This document shows positions 8,365-16,223 of a DNA stretch of 49,422 bases, one piece after another. The notes beneath the pieces were generated by a model, which did no database searches, was not told the DNA's origin, and saw only the letters and a program-made list of their open reading frames with translations. Each line of letters begins with the position of its first letter. Position 1 is the stretch's first letter. A program made the translations under genes and the position numbers. The stretch comes from CBFGTV01 sp965652145 (lineage in GTDB: Bacteria > Bacillota > Clostridia > Peptostreptococcales > Natronincolaceae): positions 1 to 49,422 of the forward strand of contig CBFGTV010000022.1 of the NCBI GenBank assembly GCA_965652145.1. The letters run 5' to 3'.

Positions 8365-9354
8365 CTATTGAGTAATATTTTGAATAATAGTCTTTACCCC
8401 CAGTTCAATTCCCAGGGGGCCGCCGGCGGCAATGGAGCTGTCAAGGGTATACATACGGCCCTTCTTAACGGCATCAAGTGAATTCCATAGTAAATCGTCC
8501 TCAAGATTTTCCAAGTAATTTTGAAGATTATCTGTTGAGCCGCCTATATCTGCAACAAGCATATAATCTAGTTTCATGGCAGCCAGCCCCTCCAGCGAAA
8601 TTTGCTCACCTTTGGTGGACATATCGACATAATTGTCTGGTGGATTTAAACCAAGGCCGTTTTCCTGGTTAAATACAAATTGGGTTGTAAAGGCCCAAAA
8701 TTGCTTGTCTCCCAGCATAATGACACCGAATCGCTTATCTTTGAGGGGCTCTAACTGATTCCTGGAATCTGCAATTAACTTTTCAATCCGTTCAATTTCC
8801 TCCTGGGCTTTTTGTTCCTTTCCAAAGATTTCCCCATATTCCAGCAATGCCCCCTGCCAGTTATTTTCATTACTATCTACTGTAATTACAGGGGCAATTT
8901 TCTCCAGGGTTTCACCGTAGGCTTCATATCGTCCCGAAAACATAATGATTAAATCAGGCTGGGCATCCAGCAATTTTTCTACATTGGGACTACCCATTGA
9001 GCCTACATCTGTTATTTCATATTTTCCTCTGTAGGGGGCAAGGGATTCCCATTCGTCAAGAACATTTACATCTGTGGCTGCTATGGGAAATTCATCAAGC
9101 AAAAACAGATGCTCAAAATTACGGAAGAACAGAAGGGCAACCCTTTCAGGCTTTTTTTCTAATATAACCTCACGTCCCAGGGCGTCTACATAGGCCCTTG
9201 GCCATGATGCAGTTTCCTGGGGTGTAGCTTCCTCTAAGGGCGGGGGATTGTTTGGGGCTGTATCGTTATTCCCGGCAGGCTTCTGGGTACAACCGGATAA
9301 AAAGCCCGTTAAAAGCGCTATCGAAACAATTAATAACATTAATTTTTTCATCAT
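8365..9354 (-). CDS. Iron-siderophore ABC transporter substrate-binding lipoprotein
   Basis: A 329-residue protein with a lipoprotein signal (MMKKLMLLIVSIALLTGFLSGC) followed by a Pro/Asn-rich linker and a class III periplasmic-binding fold: ALGREVILEKKPERVALL, a SPNVEKLLDAQPDLIIMFSG segment and a C-terminal DDLLWNSLDAVKKGRMYTLD. These are typical of FecB/FeuA-type ferric siderophore receptors. It should sit on the outer face of the membrane and deliver ligand to a FecCD-type permease. No permease or ATPase gene is adjacent, so it must use one encoded elsewhere. It lies downstream of an AraC regulator on the same strand. A good GGAGG precedes the double ATG; the second Met is an equally possible start. 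Confidence 0.9.
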   Translation of the reverse strand: MMKKLMLLIVSIALLTGFLSGCTQKPAGNNDTAPNNPPPLEEATPQETASWPRAYVDALGREVILEKKPERVALLFFRNFEHLFLLDEFPIAATDVNVLDEWESLAPYRGKYEITDVGSMGSPNVEKLLDAQPDLIIMFSGRYEAYGETLEKIAPVITVDSNENNWQGALLEYGEIFGKEQKAQEEIERIEKLIADSRNQLEPLKDKRFGVIMLGDKQFWAFTTQFVFNQENGLGLNPPDNYVDMSTKGEQISLEGLAAMKLDYMLVADIGGSTDNLQNYLENLEDDLLWNSLDAVKKGRMYTLDSSIAAGGPLGIELGVKTIIQNITQ

Positions 9355-9453
9355 TTATTCCTCCAATACAACTATAGTTTGCCTTGACTAACTTTGGGCT
9401 AAGGCTAGTATAGCAAAACATAAGGGTTATTGAAATAGAGGCAACTTGAAATT

Positions 9454-10275
9454 TTATGGATTATTCCTGAACCTCTCTCGAAAGCCGCTGGGGGAGACAC
9501 CAAATTGTTTTTTAAATAGACGGCTGAAATACAGTGCATCGGAATAGCCGACACTCCTTGCCACTTCACCTATGGGGGCATCATTAACTAGAAGACGATG
9601 CCTGGCCTGGTTAAGTCGGTACGACATCAAATAATTACCGGGTCCCATACCGGCATATTTATTAAATACGTAAAAGAGCCTGTTTTCATTCACCTCGTTT
9701 TCCTCTGCCAGAGCCTTAACGGTTAAGGGGTTCATATAATGTTCATGGATATACCTGGTAATTTGATTAAATAAAGCCTTGGCATCATCATTGCTTTGAT
9801 CACGTACACTGACAAATAACTCCTCAAGGGCACAGCGAAATAGGGTTTCTGTTTGAAACGCAGAAATTCCATCGGGGCAATTGGATACCTGCAATAGCCT
9901 CTTAAGAAGCTCCCTAAGGCGTGGGCTAGGGCCAGATGTAAGTTGAAAATGCAGCTTTGACAGGCAATATCCCAGGGGCTCAGGTTCAATCACTCGATAA
10001 AGCACAAGTAAATAATCCCAGTGGGTATTACCTAGAACCCGTCTGTTTAATTGCATATGGGCACCGCCATGTAATACATTTCCAGGTTCTAGGGTGTAGG
10101 GGGTTCCGTCAAATATAAATTCAGCACTGCCCTTTAATGGAAATACAAAGCCGGGAAATGGTTCAGATATGGCATGATAGCTCATTCCTGGTTCACGAAT
10201 AAAACGATGCACCTGTACTACCTGAAAGGAGGTACGGGCGAAATGCTCCGCCAGCCTGTTAATTTCAATTTTCAC
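9454..10275 (-). CDS. AraC family transcriptional regulator
   Basis: A 273-residue protein with an N-terminal cupin-like sensor (PGFVFPLKGSAEFIFDG, LEPGNVLHGGAHMQL) and a C-terminal AraC double helix-turn-helix (VNENRLFYVFNKYAGMGPGNYL and IGEVARSVGYSDALYFSRLFKKQFGVSPSGFR). The GTG at 10275 is chosen because GGGAGG lies eight bases ahead; the ATG at 10344 adds 23 residues unlike the family. The adjacent downstream siderophore-binding gene suggests it controls iron uptake, by analogy with Bacillus Btr, in which an AraC domain senses ferric siderophore. The ligand is inferred. Confidence 0.85.
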   Translation of the reverse strand: MKIEINRLAEHFARTSFQVVQVHRFIREPGMSYHAISEPFPGFVFPLKGSAEFIFDGTPYTLEPGNVLHGGAHMQLNRRVLGNTHWDYLLVLYRVIEPEPLGYCLSKLHFQLTSGPSPRLRELLKRLLQVSNCPDGISAFQTETLFRCALEELFVSVRDQSNDDAKALFNQITRYIHEHYMNPLTVKALAEENEVNENRLFYVFNKYAGMGPGNYLMSYRLNQARHRLLVNDAPIGEVARSVGYSDALYFSRLFKKQFGVSPSGFRERFRNNP

Positions 10276-10530
10276 TTGATTGCCTCCCTTACCTGAATAA
10301 TAGTGATATAAGCTATTTAGTAAACATAGTAGCTTCAATCGCAAGTTAGTGAATACTAACTTTAATTCCTTTAGTATAGCATAATCTATCTATTTATCAA
10401 ATAGGCGCTGCATATAAAATGAAATTGCAACAGCTTTAGTAAGATTGTTATAATTAAATAAATAATGGGCTGAACAGTATGGAGGCTTGTCCAATATGCT
10501 TCAGGCTATAGCTTAAAGGAGGAGGAGACG

Positions 10531-11022
10531 GTGGTAAGGGAAATTTTGCTTCTAGGAAATAAACAGCTGTATGAGGTTAGTGAAGGGGTGAAAAGGGAAG
10601 AAATACCTCACTTAAAGAGGGTAATTGAAGATTTGCATGATACATTAATGGATTATCGCAGGCGATATGGTGCAGGGCGGGCCATTGCGGCCCCCCAGAT
10701 CGGGGTTAGAAAGCGGCTTATTTATATGAACATTGACAAAGCCGTTGTATTAATTAACCCCGTCTTAACTTATCCTGAGACGGAAATGATGGAGGTGCTG
10801 GATGATTGTATGTCCTTTCCGGGGCTGTATGTTTCCGTAAAAAGATATAAAAAATGCATAATTACCTACCATGATATGGAGTGGAGGGAATGTGTCATGG
10901 AATTAGAAGGTGATCTGTCAGAGCTGCTGCAGCATGAGTATGATCATCTGGACGGAATATTGGCTACCATGAGGGCAGTAGACAATCAATCCTTTGTCAT
11001 GAAAAATCCCGTTATCCTTTAA
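10531..11022 (+). CDS. Peptide deformylase-like protein, divergent motif 2
   Basis: A 163-residue protein with the three deformylase motifs: GAGRAIAAPQIG (motif 1), DDCMSFPG around C93 (motif 2, usually EGCLS) and QHEYDHLDG with H135, E136 and H139 (motif 3). All metal ligands and the catalytic Glu are kept, so hydrolase activity is plausible, removing formyl groups from nascent N-termini. The changed motif 2 suggests a secondary paralogue or a different formyl/acyl substrate. GTG at 10531 follows AGGAGGAGGAG. The last 11 bases overlap the convergent metallo-hydrolase gene. Confidence 0.85.
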   Translation: MVREILLLGNKQLYEVSEGVKREEIPHLKRVIEDLHDTLMDYRRRYGAGRAIAAPQIGVRKRLIYMNIDKAVVLINPVLTYPETEMMEVLDDCMSFPGLYVSVKRYKKCIITYHDMEWRECVMELEGDLSELLQHEYDHLDGILATMRAVDNQSFVMKNPVIL

Positions 11023-11896
11023 CGGTTTCCCACAGCATTTTACCCTCGGTAAATACAATATCCATCCTTTTGGAATCCCTTAACCAGGAAAGGTAGGAGC
11101 GAACCGTACTACCCACAAGGACGTATTGGCTGAAGTTCATGGTTAATCCAAGGTCATTGAAAAGGATCTGTAAAACCTCCTCAAACATCATTGGAGCCTT
11201 ACAGATGGTAAGGATTTTTTCTGCTATTTCATGGACCTTATCAATGTTGATCTGGGCCAGGGGCCTAATATCTTCAGTTGCCTCAGCATGGGCTGGAATA
11301 AATAGCCTTCCCTGCATTTTCTTGACTCGCTCAAGGGTTTCAAGGTATTGGGCCACATCATAAATAAAGCTGATTTGATATTTTTTCAGGGTTTCTTCGC
11401 TGGAAAGACAGTCAGCCAGATAAATCACCTCATCGGCGGTGCGGTAGCCTACCATGTCGAAGAAATGGCCTGGTAAAGGAATAATTTCCATACCCGCTGG
11501 TAAATCTGCCTTAGTCAAGGGTTGGGCCTGACTTTCCTGGGCCATCAGAAATTTATGCCGCAAATCCTTGGGGGGAAAGCCGCCATAGAGGAAGGAAGGC
11601 TCCAACAGAGGATGATTAGTAAAGTCTGCTTCAATACCATGGGCAAAAACCTTGCAGCCCGTTTGTTTTTGCAAATATTGATTCCCGCCAATATGGTCTG
11701 CATTAGAATGGGTAACGTAGATGGCATTTAAGTGCCAGCCATTTTCCTCAAGAATTTGCCTGACCTTTCTGCCGGCCTCTTTATCATTTCCTGAGTCAAT
11801 CAAACAGACATTGGCAGCATCCACCTTAACAAGGCCTATTTTGGCAGGGCAATTAATGTAGTAGCTGTTTTCTGCAGCCTGTATTAGTTCGTACAT
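11012..11896 (-). CDS. MBL-fold metallo-hydrolase with HxN variant motif
   Basis: A 294-residue metallo-beta-lactamase-fold protein: VCLIDSGND strand motif, metal motif THSNADHIGGN (H63, N65, D67, H68), LPGHFFDMVGY (second-site His), a YLADCLSS Asp and a late IPAHAE His. The usual HxHxDH reads HxNxDH, so one site-1 ligand is changed; similar variants occur in Firmicutes, but the effect on metal loading is unknown. The C-terminal about 80 residues are helical and resemble a winged-helix tail. The start at 11896 follows GAGGAGTG. Its 3' end overlaps the deformylase gene by 11 bases, tail to tail. Confidence 0.85.
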   Translation of the reverse strand: MYELIQAAENSYYINCPAKIGLVKVDAANVCLIDSGNDKEAGRKVRQILEENGWHLNAIYVTHSNADHIGGNQYLQKQTGCKVFAHGIEADFTNHPLLEPSFLYGGFPPKDLRHKFLMAQESQAQPLTKADLPAGMEIIPLPGHFFDMVGYRTADEVIYLADCLSSEETLKKYQISFIYDVAQYLETLERVKKMQGRLFIPAHAEATEDIRPLAQINIDKVHEIAEKILTICKAPMMFEEVLQILFNDLGLTMNFSQYVLVGSTVRSYLSWLRDSKRMDIVFTEGKMLWETVKG

Positions 11897-12167
11897 GTTT
11901 TCACTCCTCTTATGTATAAAAAATAAATAGCCTGAATGTACTGAAAATTTTATTCCTATTATATAACGCGATACTGAAAAAGTAAACCCTTCCGGCCTTT
12001 TCCAGCTTGAACAAGATACCATAAGGATGAATCGGAATTAAGAAATTTAACAATTCCTTGTGGAGCAATAATAGAGGACAAAAAAGGGGAGCAGGATCAA
12101 ATAAATAGATTCACTGTGAAACAAAGCTTTCAAATAATATTCCCGGCATTTGATTGGAATAGATGTA

Positions 12168-12196
12168 TTGTTATTTATATCACATTATGATATAGT
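12168..12196 (+). promoter_or_regulatory. Predicted sigma-A promoter of the alcohol dehydrogenase gene
   Basis: TTGTTA (12168-12173) and TATAGT (12191-12196) are separated by exactly 17 bases, about 110 bases ahead of the TTG start. The roughly 280-base gap from the divergent metallo-hydrolase holds no other feature I can support; the long leader could carry regulation. Confidence 0.65.
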
Positions 12197-12304
12197 AGCA
12201 TCAATAAAGACTTATTTTGACCATTTTCGTGTTATTTCCCAGGTAATGATAAAATACTATAATCGGTTCATCAATTTGTTTGGCAAAAATTGGGAGGTAT
12301 ATAG

Positions 12305-13453
12305 TTGAAGGAATTTAGTATTAGAACAAATATTTATTTTGGTAAGGATTCGTTAAGTCGATTAGGTGAAGTTAAAAATAAAAGGGTTATGATCGTATGT
12401 GATAAATTTATAGAATCCTCTGGAATGGTTGGAAAAATCCAGGATAAGCTGGTTAATTGCCAGGTAACTGTATTTAGTGATATCCTTCCGGACCCTTCGG
12501 TAGAAATTGTTGCAGCCGGTATTCAAGCCCTGAAGGCCTCTAAAGCCACTGTATTAATTGCTCTGGGGGGCGGCTCGTCCATTGATGCAACCAAGGCCAT
12601 AAGGGAATATTCAAAACAATTTTTAGCACCGGGTTCAGAAATAGAGGAATGCTTTGCTATTCCCACAACAAGCGGTACAGGCTCTGAAGCCACCCAATAT
12701 GCAGTCATCACCAATAGGGAAGAGGGATTAAAATATGCCCTGGCCGATAAGTCCTTGCTGCCCATGGTGGCAATTCTTGATCCAGAGCTTGTCATTTCTG
12801 TACCCCAGGCCATTACGGCAGATACGGGTATGGATGTGATTACCCATGCCTTAGAAGCCTATGTTTCTAAAGATGCCAGCGATTTTTCAGATGCCCTGGC
12901 AGAAAAGGCCATTACCTTAGCCTTTCGATTTTTACCCGAGGCCTTTGAAGATGGCACCAATTTACTGGCAAGGGAAAAAATCCATAATGCCTCCTGCCTG
13001 GCCGGTATGGCCTTTAACTCCGCAGGCCTGGGTATTACCCATAGTTTAGCCCATGCAGTGGGAGGAAAGCTGCATATATCCCATGGAAGAAGCAATGCAA
13101 TTATCCTTCCCCATGTCATAGAATATAACGCCGAATTAAATAAAGATAGCTACAGTAGGGAATACTCAGCCGCCGCCAAAAAATATCAGAGACTGGCTAA
13201 GCTGTTAAATCTACACGCCTCAACTGTAACCATAGGAGTAAATAATTTAATTAGATCCATTGAAGACCTAAAAAGGAAATTAAAAATTCCAGCCACATTA
13301 AGGGAACAGGGGGCTGATTTAAGCCTACTGGCAGAAGCAAAGGAAGAAATAATTGAAGCGGCCATGAAGGATATCTGTACGACGACCAATCCCAGAGAGG
13401 TTACGGAGGAAGATTTATTAAATGTATTAGACAAAGCAGCAGGCTCTAAATAA
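12305..13453 (+). CDS. cutO: Iron-containing alcohol dehydrogenase of the choline microcompartment (CutO/PduQ-like)
   Basis: A 382-residue group III alcohol dehydrogenase. The NAD-binding GGGSSIDATKAI and PTTSGTGSEAT motifs are present, and the four iron ligands have the expected spacing (D177 and H181 in GMDVITHALEAY, H246 in GITHSLAH, H260 in HISHGRSN). In choline or propanediol microcompartments this enzyme reduces acetaldehyde to ethanol and regenerates NAD+ for the aldehyde dehydrogenase. TTG at 12305 follows GGGAGG. A terminator separates it from the MerR gene, so it is probably its own unit, yet its position at the head of the locus supports the assignment. It has no obvious N-terminal encapsulation helix. 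Confidence 0.85.
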   Translation: MKEFSIRTNIYFGKDSLSRLGEVKNKRVMIVCDKFIESSGMVGKIQDKLVNCQVTVFSDILPDPSVEIVAAGIQALKASKATVLIALGGGSSIDATKAIREYSKQFLAPGSEIEECFAIPTTSGTGSEATQYAVITNREEGLKYALADKSLLPMVAILDPELVISVPQAITADTGMDVITHALEAYVSKDASDFSDALAEKAITLAFRFLPEAFEDGTNLLAREKIHNASCLAGMAFNSAGLGITHSLAHAVGGKLHISHGRSNAIILPHVIEYNAELNKDSYSREYSAAAKKYQRLAKLLNLHASTVTIGVNNLIRSIEDLKRKLKIPATLREQGADLSLLAEAKEEIIEAAMKDICTTTNPREVTEEDLLNVLDKAAGSK

Positions 13454-13463
13454 TAAAGGTAAT

Positions 13464-13488
13464 ACCACCCAGAAATGGGTGGTTTTTA
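13464..13488 (+). terminator. Intrinsic terminator after the alcohol dehydrogenase gene
   Basis: ACCACCC (13464-13470) and GGGTGGT (13477-13483) form a 7-bp stem followed by TTTTT. Confidence 0.8.
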
Positions 13489-13627
13489 AATTGACTAACC
13501 TTAGATCAATTTAATAAAAGTCAAAAAAATACATGTACATTTGTTTAAATATTATGTAAAATGATAGATGTATATGGCAGAAAGGCTTAATTTCATTACA
13601 ACTATTAAAAATAGGGGTGGTGTTGTT

Positions 13628-14485
13628 ATGACGGAAGGTAAATTATTTGGAATAGGGAAGGTTGAAGAAATATGTAACTTATCAAAAAAAGCCCTTAGGT
13701 ACTATGATAAAATGGGAATATTGCCTCCTGACAAGGTTTCTGACGGAAATAGCTATCGATATTACAGTAAAAAAACTCTGTTATCGATACCAATCATAAA
13801 ATACTATAAGCAGAGTGGATTTAAGCTTGAAGAAATGAAGGGATTTCTTCAGGGAACAACCTATTCCGACATAGAAAGAAGCTTTAGAAACAAAATCGAC
13901 CAGCTTAAAGAACTGGAAAGGGAGATCAATTTAAAAATGAAATCCCTCAGGGACTGGTATGATCTTATTATTGAAGCCCAGATGACAATAGAAAACGATA
14001 TCAGTGAGGTATCGGTAAAATACTTGGATAGACGTAGAATGGTATATCTGGATCAGGATTTTAAATACGATTATATGGATTCCATCATCAATATAGAATT
14101 TACTAATTATGTTGAAAGTATCAATAATGCAATAACAGGCCCTGTAATTATTCATTTTCCCTCTATTACTGAAAAGATGAATGGAACCTGCAATAAAATG
14201 AAAATAATTCAAGAAACAATTTTGGAATGTGATGAGAGTCAGACTGTAGAATTTGGAGGATGTATGGTGGCATCCTGCTATCATGTGGGATCCCATGAAA
14301 CGATAAATGAGACCTATCAAAAAATCATTGACTGGATTAAGAAAAATGGATATGAGCATGAGGATAAATCCTATGAAAGATATGTGACCGACTATTGGAC
14401 AACTAAAAACAGCCAGGAGTTTGTAACGGAGGTAATTATTAAGATCTATCGAGAAAAGGATCAAAACGCTGCCTCAGGAAAATAA
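13628..14485 (+). CDS. MerR family regulator with BmrR/GyrI-like effector domain, probable cut locus regulator
   Basis: A 285-residue protein with an N-terminal MerR winged helix (GKVEEICNLSKKALRYYDKMGILPPDKV, then NSYRYYSKKTLLSIPIIKYYKQSGFKLEEMKGFL), a dimerisation coiled coil (about residues 75-115) and a C-terminal domain of about 160 residues resembling GyrI-like small-molecule binding modules of BmrR. BmrR relatives bind bulky cations; choline or trimethylamine is an attractive but unproven ligand. The start at 13628 follows GGGGTGG; the in-frame ATG at 13568 has no ribosome site. It sits between the alcohol dehydrogenase and the main cut operon, which supports a local regulatory role. 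Confidence 0.85.
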   Translation: MTEGKLFGIGKVEEICNLSKKALRYYDKMGILPPDKVSDGNSYRYYSKKTLLSIPIIKYYKQSGFKLEEMKGFLQGTTYSDIERSFRNKIDQLKELEREINLKMKSLRDWYDLIIEAQMTIENDISEVSVKYLDRRRMVYLDQDFKYDYMDSIINIEFTNYVESINNAITGPVIIHFPSITEKMNGTCNKMKIIQETILECDESQTVEFGGCMVASCYHVGSHETINETYQKIIDWIKKNGYEHEDKSYERYVTDYWTTKNSQEFVTEVIIKIYREKDQNAASGK

Positions 14486-14520
14486 AGCAGTCAAAAATTA
14501 CATCATTAGCTTGACCAAAA

Positions 14521-14616
14521 GCCCCTAAATTCAAAAAACTATCGAAGTCGAAGCTGCGCTTGAGTAAGCAGTAGCAGAAATACGACTTTGAATAGGAAGA
14601 AGATAGGGGTTTTTTG
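14521..14616 (+). terminator. Possible large-loop hairpin ending the MerR transcript
   Basis: CCCCT (14522-14526) can pair with AGGGG (14605-14609), which is followed by TTTTTT. The 80-base interior contains further partial pairing (GAAGTCG with CGACTTT; GCTGC with GCAGTAGC). It may be a terminator or part of a repeated element. Confidence 0.35.
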
Positions 14617-14625
14617 TTAACCGGA

Positions 14626-14646
14626 ACCTTCCCCTAGGGGGAAGGT
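14626..14646. repeat. Palindrome ACCTTCCCC/GGGGAAGGT
   Basis: A near-perfect 9-bp inverted repeat with a 3-base centre. A related, shorter palindrome occurs at 14885-14898. Such CCCCTAGGGG-type dyads are common ends or cores of small intergenic repeats. Confidence 0.6.
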
Positions 14647-14715
14647 AAAACAATCGAAGGAGCACCTGAAGAAATTGATTTAGATAGATTAATTTCTTAA
14701 GGTGCTTATTGTTTT
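14647..14715. repeat. Long imperfect hairpin (69 bases)
   Basis: AAAACAAT (14647-14654) pairs with ATTGTTTT (14708-14715), AGCACCT (14661-14667) with AGGTGCT (14700-14706), and AAGAAATT (14669-14676) with AATTTCTT (14691-14698). It abuts the palindrome at 14626. Transcribed RNA would form a stable stem; no coding is evident. Confidence 0.55.
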
Positions 14716-15116
14716 GGTATAAATTAACAAAATGCAATACGGTGATCAATTGCTAAAATTACAGTGGAGTTCTTGAAAAATAAACATGACAGCTCAATCA
14801 GAAGGGAATATAGCTGAAATGAAATTTGTTATAAATGACCTTAAAATACCAATTGATAATTATTGTGAAAATCTATGTTGACTCTCCCCTTTAGGGGAAG
14901 GATTATAATTTAAACTAAGAAATTAAACTTGCCAAATACAATGGATGAAAAGGGTTTAGGGTTTTAATTGTACCTGAAAATAGCACAGCAGTTTTTTAGC
15001 AAATACTGCCCTATGCTATGAATATTTGTTCAAAGTTTAACAGGTCATTGTAGGTCTTTATTGATTTTGTACTTATCATTACATCATGAAAACGTTTAAG
15101 GGAGGAGCTTTATCTA
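14716..15116 (+). other. Leader region of the main cut operon
   Basis: About 400 bases with no credible gene. It holds the second palindrome (TCCCCT 14885-14890, AGGGGA 14893-14898) and a weaker hairpin around 14981-15019 (ATAGCA with TGCTAT, GCAGT with ACTGC). The operon promoter must lie here, but I see no box pair close to consensus, which would suit activation by a MerR-type regulator. Confidence 0.4.
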
Positions 15117-16208
15117 ATGAGTGAAGTGTCGGAAGTAATGAATTCATCTGCAATTGAGGCCAAGAGGCAATTGGCATCCAACTTTTTTAAGAAAGGGATT
15201 TCAATTGCATTATTTTCAGGCCTCACCTACGGGCTGTATTCTGCATTTATGACCCTTGGTATGACCAAGGGGGTTTGGGCTGATTGGTATGGAGCCAATA
15301 CAGCAGGCTTATCGGTGGTTGTCATTACATATTTACTGGGAGCCCTGGGGAGCGCAGTAAATGACACATGTAGTGCCCTTTGGGCCATGATTTATGCCGC
15401 TGTAAAGGGAAAACTGGGTGATTTCTTTCGCTGTCTTAAGACAACACCGGGAAAGATAATGATTCTGGCGGCCCTCATTGGTGGCCCCATTTCAAGTACA
15501 GCCTATGTTGTTGGCCTTCAAATGGCAGGGTCTATTGTGATTCCCATTACTGCCCTTTGTCCAGCCATTGGTGCTGTTTTAGGAAGGGTGCTATTTAAAC
15601 AGGAATTAAACAAGCGTATGGTCACCGGTATTATCATTTGTGTGGCTTCCAGTTTTTTAATTGGCAGTACAAGCCTTGCCGGTGACGCACCGGAACAAAT
15701 GCTACTGGGATTAAGTATTGCCTTTATAGCCGCCCTGGGATGGGGCTTTGAAGGATGTGTTGCAGGCTATGGTACCTCAATGATTGACTCAGAAATTGGA
15801 ATTACCATTCGCCAGGCAACATCAGGGCTATCAAATTTAATCATTCTGGTTCCAATCTTCGGTATGATCTTTGGTGATGGCGTTGGCTTTTCAGCTGGCC
15901 TGGTTGCCCAGGCATTTACCAGTAGTGCTGCCATGATCTGGTTTGGCCTAAGCGGCCTTTGTGCCTTTCTTTCCTACATGTGCTGGTACAGGGGGAATAG
16001 CATGTGCGGTGCTGCCCTGGGTATGGCTTGTAATGCTACCTTTTCATTTTGGGGTCCCTTCTGCTGTTGGATTGTGCTGGGGTTATTTGCAGGTATAGAG
16101 GGATGGGCTTTGCCACCCGTCGTTTGGATTGGCGCCATGCTTATGATCTTTGGAATTTTAGTAATTGCCATGAATCCAATGGATCTGTTTAAAAAGAAGA
16201 CAGTATAA
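15117..16208 (+). CDS. DMT superfamily (EamA-like) transporter of the choline locus
   Basis: A 363-residue membrane protein with about ten hydrophobic segments arranged as two EamA-like repeats. Typical phrases are GLTYGLYSAFMTLGMTKG at the start, ALIGGPISSTAYVVGLQMAGS and PITALCPAIGAVLGRVLFKQE in repeat one, and FSFWGPFCCWIVLG late. GGGAGGAG precedes the ATG. Glycyl-radical choline loci often carry a small multidrug-type transporter; a ten-helix DMT member fills that place here and could import choline or export trimethylamine or ethanol. Substrate and direction are inferred from context only. It is the first gene of the 20-gene operon. Confidence 0.8.
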   Translation: MSEVSEVMNSSAIEAKRQLASNFFKKGISIALFSGLTYGLYSAFMTLGMTKGVWADWYGANTAGLSVVVITYLLGALGSAVNDTCSALWAMIYAAVKGKLGDFFRCLKTTPGKIMILAALIGGPISSTAYVVGLQMAGSIVIPITALCPAIGAVLGRVLFKQELNKRMVTGIIICVASSFLIGSTSLAGDAPEQMLLGLSIAFIAALGWGFEGCVAGYGTSMIDSEIGITIRQATSGLSNLIILVPIFGMIFGDGVGFSAGLVAQAFTSSAAMIWFGLSGLCAFLSYMCWYRGNSMCGAALGMACNATFSFWGPFCCWIVLGLFAGIEGWALPPVVWIGAMLMIFGILVIAMNPMDLFKKKTV

Positions 16209-16223
16209 GGAGGGGAATTTACA

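Noticed and set aside
12023..12304. Riboswitch in the leader of the alcohol dehydrogenase gene
   Set aside because: No conserved cores of known riboswitch classes or strong pairing were seen; only a promoter is supported.
13931..14464. Minus-strand open frame of 177 codons inside the MerR gene
   Set aside because: It lies fully opposite a well-supported regulator, with no ribosome site and no recognisable domain.
14531..14749. Minus-strand open frame of 72 codons in the repeat-rich gap
   Set aside because: It spans the palindromes and the long hairpin, has no ribosome site and an atypical composition; it is more likely a by-product of the repeat.
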